A DNA stretch of 47,098 nt from Gammaproteobacteria bacterium (lineage in GTDB: Bacteria > Pseudomonadota > Gammaproteobacteria > SZUA-229), in contig JAOUKT010000016.1 of NCBI GenBank assembly GCA_029882395.1, positions 1-47,098 of the forward strand. Direction: 5' to 3'. The notes beneath the pieces were generated by a model. It was not told the origin of the DNA. It saw nothing but the letters and a program-made list of their open reading frames with translations, and did no database searches. The number at the start of each line of letters is the position of its first letter. Position 1 is the stretch's first letter. The position numbers and the translations under genes are program-made. Of this stretch, positions 8,877 to 19,408 are shown in pieces.

Positions 8877-10181
8877 CTATTTTTTGATACGGTATTCCGC
8901 CGAACAGGCATGCGCTACCAGACCTTCACCACGCGCCAACACAGATGCTGTTTTACCCAGCACCGATGCACCATCAGCTGAACAGCCAATCAGGCTTGAA
9001 CGTTTCTGGAAATCATACACACCCAAAGGCGATGAGAAACGCGCGGTACGTGAAGTCGGCAATACGTGATTGGGCCCGGCGCAATAATCACCCAAGGCTT
9101 CTGCTGTGTAACGGCCCATAAAAATCGCACCGGCATGTTTGATTTTTTGTTCTGCAAACTGCTGCGCATCATCGAGTGATAATTCTAAATGTTCGGGTGC
9201 AATATAGTTTGAAATATCGGCAGCCTGATCTAAATCATCAACCGTAATAAATGCTGCACGAGCTTCGAGCGAGGCTTTGATGATATCTGCCCGTGGCATT
9301 TCTTTAATCAGTTTTTCTACACTGGCTGCCACCTGCTCTATGTATGCCGCATCTGGGCAGACTAAAATCGACTGTGCGTCTTCATCGTGTTCGGCTTGTG
9401 AGAATAAATCCATCGCGATCCAGTCGGGCTCGGTTTTGCCATCACACAATACCAGTATTTCCGAGGGTCCTGCGATCATGTCGATGCCAACCGTACCAAA
9501 GACCATGCGTTTAGCCGTGGCGACATAAATATTGCCAGGACCGACAATTTTATCGACCGCTGGAATGGTTTCTGTGCCATAGGCCAGTGCCGCAACAGCC
9601 TGTGCACCGCCGATGGTGAAGACCCGGTCAACTCCGGCTATCGCCGCAGCCGCCAGCACTAATGCATTGCTTTCACCATTGGGTGTTGGCACCACCATTA
9701 TTAACTCAGGCACGCCTGCCACTTTTGCAGGAATTGCGTTCATTAATACCGATGACGGGTAAGCGGCTTTGCCACCGGGCACATATAATCCAACGCGATC
9801 TAACGAAGTAACCTGCTGACCTAAAACCGTGCCATCTGCCTCGGTGTATGACCAGGACTCCATTTTCTGGTGCTCGGCATAATCTCGCACCCGCTGTGCG
9901 GCTTTTTCCAGCGCCTGACGCTGCTCAGTACTGATCGATGCCAGTGCACGCTCGAGCTCATCTTTTGATAATTCAAGATCAGCCGCATTTTTGTAGGCGC
10001 CGCCATCAAAACGATTAGTGTATTCGATAACGGCGGCATTGCCTTTTAATTTAACCGCATCGAGAATTTCCATCACGGTATTGAAGACCTGCTTATCGGA
10101 AACACTTTCCCAGGCTAATAACTCATCCAGCGCCTGCTGAAAATTGCCATCATTTGAATTCAGACGTTTGATATCAAGCAT
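8877..10181 (-). CDS. hisD: Histidinol dehydrogenase
   Basis: This 434-residue cytoplasmic zinc enzyme performs the last two steps of histidine synthesis, oxidising L-histidinol to L-histidine with two NAD+. Family landmarks are [17 protein letters not shown] near residue 130, IAGPSEILV near 240, [10 protein letters not shown] near 263-272 (zinc and catalytic residues), and the C-terminal APEHLEL and GPNHVLPT segments. The length is typical. It follows hisG after four bases and shares its transcript at the 3' end of the murA-hisG-hisD run. No other his gene is present in the window. Confidence 0.97.
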   Translation of the reverse strand: MLDIKRLNSNDGNFQQALDELLAWESVSDKQVFNTVMEILDAVKLKGNAAVIEYTNRFDGGAYKNAADLELSKDELERALASISTEQRQALEKAAQRVRDYAEHQKMESWSYTEADGTVLGQQVTSLDRVGLYVPGGKAAYPSSVLMNAIPAKVAGVPELIMVVPTPNGESNALVLAAAAIAGVDRVFTIGGAQAVAALAYGTETIPAVDKIVGPGNIYVATAKRMVFGTVGIDMIAGPSEILVLCDGKTEPDWIAMDLFSQAEHDEDAQSILVCPDAAYIEQVAASVEKLIKEMPRADIIKASLEARAAFITVDDLDQAADISNYIAPEHLELSLDDAQQFAEQKIKHAGAIFMGRYTAEALGDYCAGPNHVLPTSRTARFSSPLGVYDFQKRSSLIGCSADGASVLGKTASVLARGEGLVAHACSAEYRIKK

Positions 10182-10185
10182 GTGA

Positions 10186-10821
10186 TTACTTACTCTCTAC
10201 CGCATCACGCATTTGTTCGATGATTTGTTGCAGACGATCATGTTTCATTTTCATCGAGGCTTTATTGACGATCAGCCGTGAGCTGATATCGGCAATTTTA
10301 TCCATTGGCTTTAAACCATTGGCTTTCAGTGTATTGCCGGTATCGACCACATCTACAATCAGATCTGACAAGCCAACAATCGGGCCTAATTCCATTGAGC
10401 CATAGAGCTTAATGACTTCGACTTGCTGGCCAATAGAGGCGAAATATTCTTTGGTGACGTTGACAAATTTGGTGGCAACACGCAGCCGGCCATTCGATGG
10501 CTTGTAATCCACAGGGCCTGCTGTCATTAACTTGCAGCAGGCAATTTTTAAATCGACTGGCTCGTACAAACCTTCAGCGCCATGTTCTAATAAAACGTCT
10601 TTACCGGCAACGCCAATATCGGCTGCACCGTATTGCACATAGGTCGGTACATCTGTAGCCCGAATCACAACCAGTTTGACGTCGTCCCGGTTGGTATCGA
10701 GAATCAGTTTACGGCTTTTTTCCGGGTCATCTTTTGGTGTGATGCCTGCCGCTTTAAGCAAGGGCATGGTTTCTTTATAAATTCGGCCTTTGGATAAGGC
10801 GATGGTAATGATTTCACTCAT
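10186..10821 (-). CDS. hisG: ATP phosphoribosyltransferase, short form
   Basis: This catalyses the first step of histidine synthesis, joining ATP and PRPP to form phosphoribosyl-ATP. At 211 residues it is the short form (HisGS), which lacks the C-terminal regulatory domain and in known systems needs HisZ for activity and feedback control. The start region [16 protein letters not shown] and the PRPP-binding [17 protein letters not shown] segment (about residues 156-172) are clear. It lies between murA and hisD in the same direction, an order common in gammaproteobacteria outside the enterics. hisZ is not in this window and should be elsewhere in the genome. Confidence 0.96.
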   Translation of the reverse strand: MSEIITIALSKGRIYKETMPLLKAAGITPKDDPEKSRKLILDTNRDDVKLVVIRATDVPTYVQYGAADIGVAGKDVLLEHGAEGLYEPVDLKIACCKLMTAGPVDYKPSNGRLRVATKFVNVTKEYFASIGQQVEVIKLYGSMELGPIVGLSDLIVDVVDTGNTLKANGLKPMDKIADISSRLIVNKASMKMKHDRLQQIIEQMRDAVESK

Positions 10822-10884
10822 GACAATTCTTTTAATTTACGCGTTATAGTCTAAATTGACGGCTTAACATGCCAGATTCGATTC

Positions 10885-12144
<1,260 letters not shown>

Positions 12145-12441
12145 TTAGATAATATTTAAGTCTTGCTCGATACCATAAACACTCGCAAGTTGCCGCAAGT
12201 GCTCGGGGAGATTACTAAAGCTCAAAGAAACCTGATTTTTTTGAGCCGCTTTTAGCCATTCAAGCAATAACGCTAATGCCGCACTATTGCTCTGACTGAC
12301 AGCCGAAAGATCAAATTGTATCTCGGATGGGCCATTAAACAAACCAATAGTTTGTTTTTTCACCAGATTGACGGTATTAAAATCAAGGATGCCTTCGATT
12401 TTCAGCCGGCCATCCTGGATGGCATGCACTTTAAAACTCAC
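12145..12441 (-). CDS. mlaB: MlaB-like STAS-domain protein (GTG start)
   Basis: This 98-residue single STAS domain is the expected cytoplasmic partner of MlaF in the MlaFEDB ABC complex, which moves phospholipids between the inner membrane and MlaC. The fold is indicated by the LKIEGILDFNTVNLVKK strand-helix start and the IQFDLSAVSQSNSAALALLLEWL centre. The start is GTG at 12441, with AGGAG eight bases upstream and the mlaC stop only two bases away. Position after mlaC and before murA matches the arrangement in many gammaproteobacteria. The assignment rests on domain plus context. Confidence 0.85.
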   Translation of the reverse strand: MSFKVHAIQDGRLKIEGILDFNTVNLVKKQTIGLFNGPSEIQFDLSAVSQSNSAALALLLEWLKAAQKNQVSLSFSNLPEHLRQLASVYGIEQDLNII

Positions 12442-12443
12442 CC

Positions 12444-13064
12444 TCAGGACTCCTGCTTGTTCTTGTCTTCCAGCTTCTTGATTAAAGCAGCAACCCCTTT
12501 GGCTCTGATTTCTTTAGCAAAGCTGCCTCGATAGTTTGTCACCAGGCTCAGACCATCGATTTTTATATCATAAACCTTCCAGGCATCGCCTTTTAAGAAC
12601 AGTGAATAATTCACCGGTATGGGGAAGCCGCTTTTTTGCTCAATTTCAGTTTTTACGGTGACTTCTGTGGCGCCTTCTTTCATATTAAATGGCAGGTAAA
12701 TCAGTTTTTGGCCGGTATATTCACTTAAAGATTTACTATAGGTTCTGACCAGTAACTGCCTGAAGGCGGCTGTAAACGCCTTTTTTTGATCTTTATTGGC
12801 TTTACGCCAGTTCTTGCCCAGTGCCAGCTTGGCCATTTTTTCAAAATCAATATGCGGCAAAATAATTTTATCCACCAGTTTATAGACATGATTAGGGTCT
12901 TTCTTTAACTGTTCCTGCTGCTCTTCTAATGCTTTCAGTACTTGCTCAGATGTGCTTTTGATCAACTGGTCTGCCGGCACGGCGGCAGCAAAACTGGCCG
13001 TTGAGAATAACGTCCAGGTCAGGAGCATAGCTAAAAGCGCCGTTTGTTTTTTCATTAACACCAT
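12444..13064 (-). CDS. mlaC: Periplasmic phospholipid-binding protein MlaC
   Basis: This 206-residue exported protein of the MlaC/Ttg2D family shuttles phospholipid across the periplasm between the outer membrane and the MlaFEDB complex. A signal peptide covers about residues 1-27 (cleavage near SFAAA). The mature part has the family landmarks DKIILPHIDFEKMAKLALG and LVRTYSKSLSEYTGQKL, with the NYSLFLKGDAWKVYDIKIDG and VTNYRGSF segments near the C-terminus. The ATG at 13064 has AGGAG eight bases upstream. It comes after the TolC-family gene with an 11-base gap and before mlaB with a 2-base gap. Confidence 0.94.
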   Translation of the reverse strand: MVLMKKQTALLAMLLTWTLFSTASFAAAVPADQLIKSTSEQVLKALEEQQEQLKKDPNHVYKLVDKIILPHIDFEKMAKLALGKNWRKANKDQKKAFTAAFRQLLVRTYSKSLSEYTGQKLIYLPFNMKEGATEVTVKTEIEQKSGFPIPVNYSLFLKGDAWKVYDIKIDGLSLVTNYRGSFAKEIRAKGVAALIKKLEDKNKQES

Positions 13065-13075
13065 TCTTCTGTCTC

Positions 13076-14488
13076 CTAATTCTCTGGATTTACTGTCATG
13101 TGTTGAGTATGCATCAGCGTCGGTTCACCTGTCAGGTTTTTTAGCTTGACCGTATTCATATTGTAATCATTCACCAGACGTAAATAATCCGAATGCGCCA
13201 GCACATAAGCCTGAAAAGCCGTGATGATTTTCTCCGCTTCTTTCAGCCCCGCTTCAAAATCAGTATACGCCGCTATCATCCAGCGCCGCGCATTAATACT
13301 GGCCTGTTTCATTTGTTCAACCTGCACATGACTGGCATGCACCTGAGTAAAGACCTCCTCAACCTGATAAGGAATACCTTTCTGCGCAAAGCTGGCTTTT
13401 GAGATCAGCGCATCCAGTTCGGCCTGTGCCTGCTTGACCTTTGCATCACGAATGCCACCAGAAAATGACCATTGCAGGCCAATCACCGGGGTCGCTGCGG
13501 CAGAATTAAACGGATCGTAAATATGCGGGTTATCCAGCCTGTCTCGCCCCGGCGAATAAGACAAGGAACCACCAAGACCTGCGTATAAGTTAGGCCGGGC
13601 ATCGGCTTTGTTCGCTGCGACCAGCGCGCGCCTAGCTGTCAGCCCCGCTTCTACCTGTTTCATCTCCGGCCGGTGTGCAAGTGCCTGCTGCTTAAAACTC
13701 TGCAGCGTGGTTTCAGGTAATGCTTCTGGCCTGATCCGGCTGTCAAGCAGCTGCAGTTCATTGTCCAAGCCAACACCTGTTAATACTTTCAAACCACCTA
13801 ATGCTATTTTCTCTAACGCACCCGCCTCAGACTGGTAACGGCTAAGCAATGCCACGCCAGCCGTTAATGCGTATTTATCGGCTTCTGTGGCCTGGCCATT
13901 TTCTTCTTCCAGCCACTCTGTCACCAGATCAAGCGCGCCACTGAGCCGTTTAACAGAGTCTTCCATTAAATAACGGATATCACGCGCTGTCAGAAAGCCG
14001 TAATACGCCCGACTGACATCATAGCGCGTAGTCTGACGCTGCAATTCCACTTCCGCCTGTTTAATCACAATATTATGTCTGGCCGCTTTTGAATAGTTTT
14101 CGATTTTACCAAACGTATGCAACGGCTTGATCACGGTAAACTGCGCGTACATCCATAATGACAAGCTGTTAAAATCATAAAGATCATCACGAACCACACA
14201 GTCACTACCGACCGGACAAGTACTGCTGCCGTTTTCGTAAAAACCACCGTCAACTGCCGTGGTCAAACCTAAAAAGCTGTTTAATTCGGTGCGCCAGCCC
14301 TTGTTAGCTTCTGCTTCATCCAGCAAGCCTTGTGCCGCGGTTACCAGATGGGCTTTTTCACCAATTCTTGGGTCCGCAATATAGGCTTTTTGTAAGGCCT
14401 GATCTAAAGACAAAGGCTCGGCATTTATCGCCGCACTGGCTAAAACAAAAAACAGGCCCAGGCACTGAACAACAAGCCGCGCTTTCAT
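13076..14488 (-). CDS. TolC-family outer membrane protein inserted in the mla operon
   Basis: This 470-residue protein has a signal peptide (about residues 1-23, ending INAEP) and the start LSLDQALQKAYIADPRI, the standard entry to a TolC-like outer membrane efflux protein. Two repeat halves are visible with long helical stretches, and a second strand region lies around LYAGLGGSLSYSP and VIGLQWSFSGG. Such proteins form trimeric channels that cross the outer membrane and much of the periplasm. Its ATG overlaps the mlaD stop by one base and mlaC follows 11 bases later, so it is co-transcribed with the lipid-transport genes. No RND pump or membrane-fusion gene is near. I infer a link to lipid or envelope transport. 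Type I secretion is unlikely here. Confidence 0.85.
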   Translation of the reverse strand: MKARLVVQCLGLFFVLASAAINAEPLSLDQALQKAYIADPRIGEKAHLVTAAQGLLDEAEANKGWRTELNSFLGLTTAVDGGFYENGSSTCPVGSDCVVRDDLYDFNSLSLWMYAQFTVIKPLHTFGKIENYSKAARHNIVIKQAEVELQRQTTRYDVSRAYYGFLTARDIRYLMEDSVKRLSGALDLVTEWLEEENGQATEADKYALTAGVALLSRYQSEAGALEKIALGGLKVLTGVGLDNELQLLDSRIRPEALPETTLQSFKQQALAHRPEMKQVEAGLTARRALVAANKADARPNLYAGLGGSLSYSPGRDRLDNPHIYDPFNSAAATPVIGLQWSFSGGIRDAKVKQAQAELDALISKASFAQKGIPYQVEEVFTQVHASHVQVEQMKQASINARRWMIAAYTDFEAGLKEAEKIITAFQAYVLAHSDYLRLVNDYNMNTVKLKNLTGEPTLMHTQHMTVNPEN

Positions 14489-14949
14489 TACTTTTCGTCC
14501 GCTTTGCTATAGAGGAACTGACCGATGATTTCTTCCAGCACGATGGCAGACTGGGTCACGGTAATCTCGCCGCCTGATATCAGGAACTTTTCTTCAGCTC
14601 CCGGTTCCAGCCCGACGTACTGTTCACCTAATAAGCCGGCAGTTAAAATACCGGCAGACGTATCGGTTGGGAAGCGGTTGTATTTGGGTTCGATTTCCAT
14701 CACCACCACCGCTTCGTAGGTTTCATTATCGTATTCAATGCTGGAGACTTTACCTATCCTGACACCGCCTACTGCGACCGGTGAACGCTCTCTCAGGCCG
14801 CCGATATTATCAAAGCGCGCACTGATCTGATAACCGCTAGCTGACTCGTAAGAAATCAGATTACTGACCTTCATTGCCAGCATAAAGAACGCGGCAATGC
14901 CTAATGCCACAAATATCCCAACGGCTATTTCTACTGTTTTACTATTCAT
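14488..14949 (-). CDS. mlaD: MlaD, MCE-domain subunit of the Mla lipid transporter
   Basis: This 153-residue protein is anchored to the inner membrane by one N-terminal helix (about residues 8-27) and carries a single MCE domain (about 38-118) in the periplasm. MCE motifs are the YQISARFDNIGGLRERSPVAVGGVRIGKV segment and LLGEQYVGLEPG near residue 107. In E. coli six MlaD subunits form a ring on the MlaFEB core that passes lipid to MlaC. It begins three bases after mlaE. Its TAA stop overlaps the ATG of the TolC-family gene. Confidence 0.95.
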   Translation of the reverse strand: MNSKTVEIAVGIFVALGIAAFFMLAMKVSNLISYESASGYQISARFDNIGGLRERSPVAVGGVRIGKVSSIEYDNETYEAVVVMEIEPKYNRFPTDTSAGILTAGLLGEQYVGLEPGAEEKFLISGGEITVTQSAIVLEEIIGQFLYSKADEK

Positions 14950-14952
14950 TGT

Positions 14953-15735
14953 TTATATATCTCCAAACATTATTGCTGTCAGCAGGAAGTCCAACCCCAA
15001 GACGGCCAATGAACCATGCACCACGGTACGGGTGGTAGCCTGACCCAGGCCTTCTGATGTCGGCACGCTGTCATAGCCTTCAAACACGGCAATCCAGACA
15101 ATCACAAAACCAAAGACAATGCTTTTAATCATGCCGTTCATTAAGTCGCTATAAAAATCCACTTTAAGCTGTGCCAGTGACCAGTAAACGCCTTCGAAAA
15201 TACCCACACCATGCACCGCCACCAGGTAACCACCCAGCACCCCGACCGCCATAAACACTGCGGTCAGCAATGGCATAGCCAGAAAACCCGCCAGTATTCT
15301 CGGTGCCATCACGCGCTGCATCGGATCAATCGCCATCATTTCCATACCCGATAACTGCTCGGTACTTTTCATTAAACCAATTTCAGCCGTTAACGCCGAA
15401 CCGGCTCGACCGGCAAACAGCAAACCGGTTATTACCGGCCCCAGTTCTCGCATTAAGGTCAGCACCACCATTTGGCTAATGGAGTCTTCTGCACCGAAAT
15501 CAACCAGTACATAATAAGCCTGCAGCGCCAGCACCATGCCAACAAAACAACCGGCGACGACTATTATCAGCAGTGTTTGAACACCGGTTGAATACAATTG
15601 TTTAATGATCAGCGAAGGCCGCAGCATTAAACCCGGCAGTGTCATTATTATCTGGTATAAAAAGAGAGTTGCCTGACCCAGTCTTGCAAAAACGGCAATC
15701 ACTCGCTGCCCCGTTAACTGTAATTGATCGAGCAT
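14953..15735 (-). CDS. mlaE: MlaE, permease of the Mla lipid transporter
   Basis: This 260-residue integral inner-membrane permease of the MlaE/YrbE family has about five to six membrane segments. The conserved centre ELGPVITGLLFAGRAGSALTAEIG-like region (about residues 92-117) and the EQLSGMEMMAIDP motif, which contacts the ATPase, are both present. It forms the membrane core of the MlaFEDB phospholipid transporter. It sits three bases after mlaF and three before mlaD, consistent with one transcript. Confidence 0.96.
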   Translation of the reverse strand: MLDQLQLTGQRVIAVFARLGQATLFLYQIIMTLPGLMLRPSLIIKQLYSTGVQTLLIIVVAGCFVGMVLALQAYYVLVDFGAEDSISQMVVLTLMRELGPVITGLLFAGRAGSALTAEIGLMKSTEQLSGMEMMAIDPMQRVMAPRILAGFLAMPLLTAVFMAVGVLGGYLVAVHGVGIFEGVYWSLAQLKVDFYSDLMNGMIKSIVFGFVIVWIAVFEGYDSVPTSEGLGQATTRTVVHGSLAVLGLDFLLTAIMFGDI

Positions 15736-15738
15736 GAT

Positions 15739-16524
15739 TTATTCCTGCAACAGGTCTTGCATCAACGGTGACGCAGAAAAATGAAAGGGTACCGGACCAT
15801 CCGGCTGGCCGGCTATAAATTGTTGCACCCAGGGATCGGAACTGTTCTTCAGCTCTTCCGGGCTTCCCTGCGCGACGATACAGCCATCTGAAATCAGGTA
15901 AATATAATCTGAGATCGACAGGGTTTCGGGTACGTCATGGGAGACCACCACGCTGGATAAGTGCAAGGACTGGTTCATGCTGCGAATCAGATTCACTAAC
16001 ACACCCATTGAAATCGGGTCTTGTCCTGTAAACGGCTCATCGTACATTACCATCACCGGGTCTAAGGCGATGGCTCTGGCCATTGCCACTCGACGCGCCA
16101 TGCCGCCCGATAATTCCGATGGCATCAAATCACGCGCGCCTCTTAAACCCACCGCGTTTAGTTTCATCAGGACCAGAGAGCGAATTAAACTTTCGTCAAG
16201 TTTGGTGTGCTCGCGTATCGGATAGGCAATATTGTCAAAAACATTGATATCCGTTAATAAAGCCCCGCTTTGAAACAACATGCCCATGCGTTTACGCAGC
16301 TGGTATAAATCTTTACGCGTTAACTGATGAACATTATTACCATCCATCTCGATACTGCCCTGATCAGGCCTTAACTGGCCGCCAATCAGTTTCAATAATG
16401 TGGTTTTACCGGTGCCGCTGGGGCCCATGATGGCGGTGACTTTACCACGGGGAATATCCAGGCTGATGTTATCGAAGATTTTACGAGAACCACGACTAAA
16501 ACTCATGTTACGAATTTCAATCAA
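15739..16524 (-). CDS. mlaF: MlaF, ATPase of the Mla lipid transporter (TTG start)
   Basis: This 261-residue cytoplasmic ABC ATPase powers phospholipid movement. It has Walker A GPSGTGKTT (about residues 34-42), the signature SELSGGMARRVAMARA, Walker B VMVMYDEPFTGQDP and the switch histidine in VVSHD. The start is TTG at 16524 (IEIRNMSFSRG follows). No ATG or GTG lies just upstream in frame, and the next ATG (16506) would remove the first strand of the ABC fold. It is the first mla gene, and the 140 bases upstream separate it from the DUF72-like gene. Confidence 0.94.
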   Translation of the reverse strand: MIEIRNMSFSRGSRKIFDNISLDIPRGKVTAIMGPSGTGKTTLLKLIGGQLRPDQGSIEMDGNNVHQLTRKDLYQLRKRMGMLFQSGALLTDINVFDNIAYPIREHTKLDESLIRSLVLMKLNAVGLRGARDLMPSELSGGMARRVAMARAIALDPVMVMYDEPFTGQDPISMGVLVNLIRSMNQSLHLSSVVVSHDVPETLSISDYIYLISDGCIVAQGSPEELKNSSDPWVQQFIAGQPDGPVPFHFSASPLMQDLLQE

Positions 16525-16664
16525 ATGACTACTATCTGATGTTTTAATAGAAATTTTGCTATCCCTTTTCTTAAATATTTATCTTTTGTTTAATCATCAA
16601 CGCTGCACCCTTAGCTGTCAATCATTTAACGCCGCTACAATCTGACCCAGTTCTCATTTCTAAA

Positions 16665-17303
16665 TTAAACCGGAGCGGCCAGCAATCCCATCACGGTTTT
16701 CAATTCCTGAAGCCGTTGCATCTCAGGGCCATCATTAGCCAGCACTATGTGCGCAGTAGGCGAAGATGATAACAAATGCGTTAATCGCCGGCTCAGGTCT
16801 CGCAGGTTTTCGCTGTGATCGGTGTGCAATAATAATATATTTTCACCTCTAATCTGTGCCTGATCATCGGCCGCGAAAGCGTAACCCGCTATCCCATTTG
16901 CGCCGTATTGCAGCACTGTAAAGTCTTCGCTGACTGCTTTAAACCAGTCTTTCTGCTCCGAACCCAGTTGCTGCCAGACTTCATTGTTCACCAACACGGC
17001 TGCCATCTGGCGGCCTAATTGGTGGCAGGCTTCAGCGCATTTGAGATAGTCGGCCTGATCTAACAGCTGCAAAAAAGGCCAGTCAATATAAAAGACAAAA
17101 TCCTCTTCTACCTCATCCAGCCAGTCCTCATCGCCATATCCCTGTGCGCTCCAGTAAGCCGCCGGCACCACGACCAGATCAAATTCGTTTGAATAATAAG
17201 ATAACTGCCAGTCAGATGGCAAATCATCCGGATAAAAGACGTCTTGTAGCCATTCGGGATGTCGCCACCCCCAGGCACCTACTGAACTTAGCAATGCTTT
17301 CAC
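16665..17303 (-). CDS. Divergent DUF72-like protein
   Basis: This 212-residue cytoplasmic protein has no firm assignment. The N-terminus resembles the DUF72 (YecE) family: GAWGWRHPEWLQDVFYPDDLP, then WQLSYYSNEFDLVVVPAAYW, follows the family pattern of a glycine-tryptophan entry, FYP, and a strand ending in an aromatic pair. The rest is short and diverged compared with the usual 240-290 residues. DUF72 proteins adopt a TIM-barrel fold with unknown activity. The start appears to be GTG at 17303, with no strong ribosome site. It lies upstream of mlaF in the same direction but with a 140-base gap, so cotranscription is uncertain. Confidence 0.6.
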   Translation of the reverse strand: MKALLSSVGAWGWRHPEWLQDVFYPDDLPSDWQLSYYSNEFDLVVVPAAYWSAQGYGDEDWLDEVEEDFVFYIDWPFLQLLDQADYLKCAEACHQLGRQMAAVLVNNEVWQQLGSEQKDWFKAVSEDFTVLQYGANGIAGYAFAADDQAQIRGENILLLHTDHSENLRDLSRRLTHLLSSSPTAHIVLANDGPEMQRLQELKTVMGLLAAPV

Positions 17304-17434
17304 TCGTTTGATATAATTTCTCGCATCATACGATGATATTCGCTCTTTATAAATATTTACTCGTTCTATCTTGGCTAGCGTCTAAATCTGTGTATGATGG
17401 CGCCTTATCCTGTCAGACTATAAATTGAAACTTA

Positions 17435-18403
17435 ATGCTATTAGACATTCTTGCCATTCTTGCTGGTTTTATACTCCTTATCTGGAGCGCCGACCAGTTC
17501 GTTAACGGTGCCTCAGCCGCTGCCCAAAATCTCGGTATTTCACCCTTATTCATTGGCCTGATCATTGTCGGCTTTGGCACCTCAGCACCTGAAATGCTGG
17601 TCGCCGTCTTTGCCTCAGCCGAGGCATCACCCGGGCTTGCGATAGGTAATGCACTGGGTTCAAATATTACCAATATTGCACTGGTTCTGGGTATCACGGC
17701 TTTACTGGTGCCACTGCATGTTCATTCCGGCATTTTAAAAAGAGAGATGCCCATTCTGACTGCCATTATGCTGGTGGTGCTGGTGTTATTACTGGATCAA
17801 CATCTGAGCTTTGTCGACGGTCTGGTACTCGCCATCGGTCTCATCGTGGTCATGACCTGGCTTGGCAGACAGGCGGTTAAAGAAACCAGCGATCCCTTGA
17901 ACAAAGAATTTGAACAAGAGCTGCCCGAGATTATGTCGATGCCAAAAGCCAGCATCATTCTGGCCATTGGTTTACTGGTGCTACTGGGCAGTTCAAAACT
18001 GCTGGTCTGGGGCGCGACCAATATCGCGGTCGAATTAGGTGTTAGCGATCTGATCATCGGTCTGACAATTGTCGCTATCGGTACCAGCTTGCCTGAACTG
18101 GCGGCCACTATAATGAGCGCTTATAAAAAAGAACATGATATTGCTTTGGGCAATATCATTGGCTCAAATATTTTCAATATGCTCGGTGTGCTCGCGTTTC
18201 CGGCGTTAATTGCACCCGGCGCATTGCCCGAAGGCGTATTAGAACGTGATCTGCCTTGGACAATTGGTTTGACGCTGCTACTCTTTGTACTCGCGTATGG
18301 TTTTAAATCAGCAGGCTACCTGTCTCGCGTCAAAGGCGGACTGTTGCTGGCATGTTTCATCGCTTATGAGACCATTCTCTACTTCAGCGCCACCGCAGGT
18401 TAG
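17435..18403 (+). CDS. yrbG: Calcium/sodium antiporter, YrbG family
   Basis: This 322-residue inner-membrane exchanger has ten or so hydrophobic helices. The two ion-binding alpha repeats are clear: IVGFGTSAPEMLVAVFAS with ALGSNITNIALVLG in the first half, and IVAIGTSLPELAATIMSA with IIGSNIFNMLGVL in the second. It exchanges Ca2+ for Na+ by family inference. It begins the rightward gene run and stands divergent to the DUF72-like and mla genes. The order yrbG-kdsD-kdsC-lptC-lptA-lptB is the same as in E. coli, although there mla lies on the other flank in a related arrangement. Confidence 0.95.
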   Translation: MLLDILAILAGFILLIWSADQFVNGASAAAQNLGISPLFIGLIIVGFGTSAPEMLVAVFASAEASPGLAIGNALGSNITNIALVLGITALLVPLHVHSGILKREMPILTAIMLVVLVLLLDQHLSFVDGLVLAIGLIVVMTWLGRQAVKETSDPLNKEFEQELPEIMSMPKASIILAIGLLVLLGSSKLLVWGATNIAVELGVSDLIIGLTIVAIGTSLPELAATIMSAYKKEHDIALGNIIGSNIFNMLGVLAFPALIAPGALPEGVLERDLPWTIGLTLLLFVLAYGFKSAGYLSRVKGGLLLACFIAYETILYFSATAG

Positions 18404-18414
18404 AAATACACTTT

Positions 18415-19386
18415 ATGAACAAAGCACAATTTAAAACACTTGGCCTGGCTGTGATCGAGACAGAACTGGCTGGTATCGAAGCCTTAAAACTACAAATCAA
18501 TGATAATTTTGCCAAGGCCTGTGAACTGATGATGGCCTGTGAAGGCCGCATCGTTGTTACCGGCATGGGCAAATCGGGTCATATCGGCAGTAAAATTGCT
18601 GCCACCTTAGCCAGCACCGGCAGCCCGGCTTTTTTTGTACACCCGGGCGAAGCCAGTCATGGCGATCTCGGCATGATCACTAGCAAGGACGTCGTTCTGG
18701 CCTTATCCAATTCAGGTGAGACCGGCGAAATACTGACTATTTTACCGATCATCAAACGCCTTGGTGTGCCCTTAATCAGCCTCACCGGCAACCCAAATTC
18801 AACCTTATCAAAAGCCGCCAGCACCAATCTTGATGCCAGTGTCGAAAAAGAAGCCTGTCCACTGGGTCTGGCTCCCACTACCAGCACCACGGTGGCACTG
18901 GTATTGGGTGATGCTTTAGCAGTTGCGCTGTTAGATGCTAAAGGTTTTACCGCAGAAGACTTCGCATTATCACACCCCGGCGGTAGCTTAGGCCGCCGTT
19001 TGCTATTGCACGTCGCCGATGTGATGCATAAAGGCGATGCCATTCCTGCAGTATCAGAAGATGCCAGCCTAAAACAGGCTTTGCTTGAAATGTCTAAAAA
19101 AGGCCTGGGCATGACCGCCATTGTCTCACCCGAGCAGACCGTGCTTGGCATATACACCGATGGCGACCTGCGCCGCACGCTGGACAAGGATGTGGATATT
19201 CACACGGCGAAAATCGTCGATGTCATGACTAAAAACTGCAAAACACTACCCGCCAATATTTTGGCTGCCGAAGCACTCAACACGATGCAGCAGCACAGCA
19301 TTAATGATTTACTCATTATTGATGATGACAATAAACTGATTGGCGCTCTTAACATGCAAGACATGCTCAGAGCCGGTGTCATTTAG
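18415..19386 (+). CDS. kdsD: D-arabinose 5-phosphate isomerase
   Basis: This 323-residue cytoplasmic enzyme turns ribulose 5-phosphate into arabinose 5-phosphate, the first step of KDO synthesis for LPS. A SIS domain (about residues 35-185) contains GMGKSGHIGSKIAATLASTG and the LALSNSGETGEIL sugar-phosphate site. Two CBS domains follow (about 205-323). The gene is 11 bases after yrbG. The next enzyme of the pathway visible here, kdsC, begins 22 bases downstream. Confidence 0.97.
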   Translation: MNKAQFKTLGLAVIETELAGIEALKLQINDNFAKACELMMACEGRIVVTGMGKSGHIGSKIAATLASTGSPAFFVHPGEASHGDLGMITSKDVVLALSNSGETGEILTILPIIKRLGVPLISLTGNPNSTLSKAASTNLDASVEKEACPLGLAPTTSTTVALVLGDALAVALLDAKGFTAEDFALSHPGGSLGRRLLLHVADVMHKGDAIPAVSEDASLKQALLEMSKKGLGMTAIVSPEQTVLGIYTDGDLRRTLDKDVDIHTAKIVDVMTKNCKTLPANILAAEALNTMQQHSINDLLIIDDDNKLIGALNMQDMLRAGVI

Positions 19387-19408
19387 CCGCCGCCTTACTG
19401 GAGAACTT

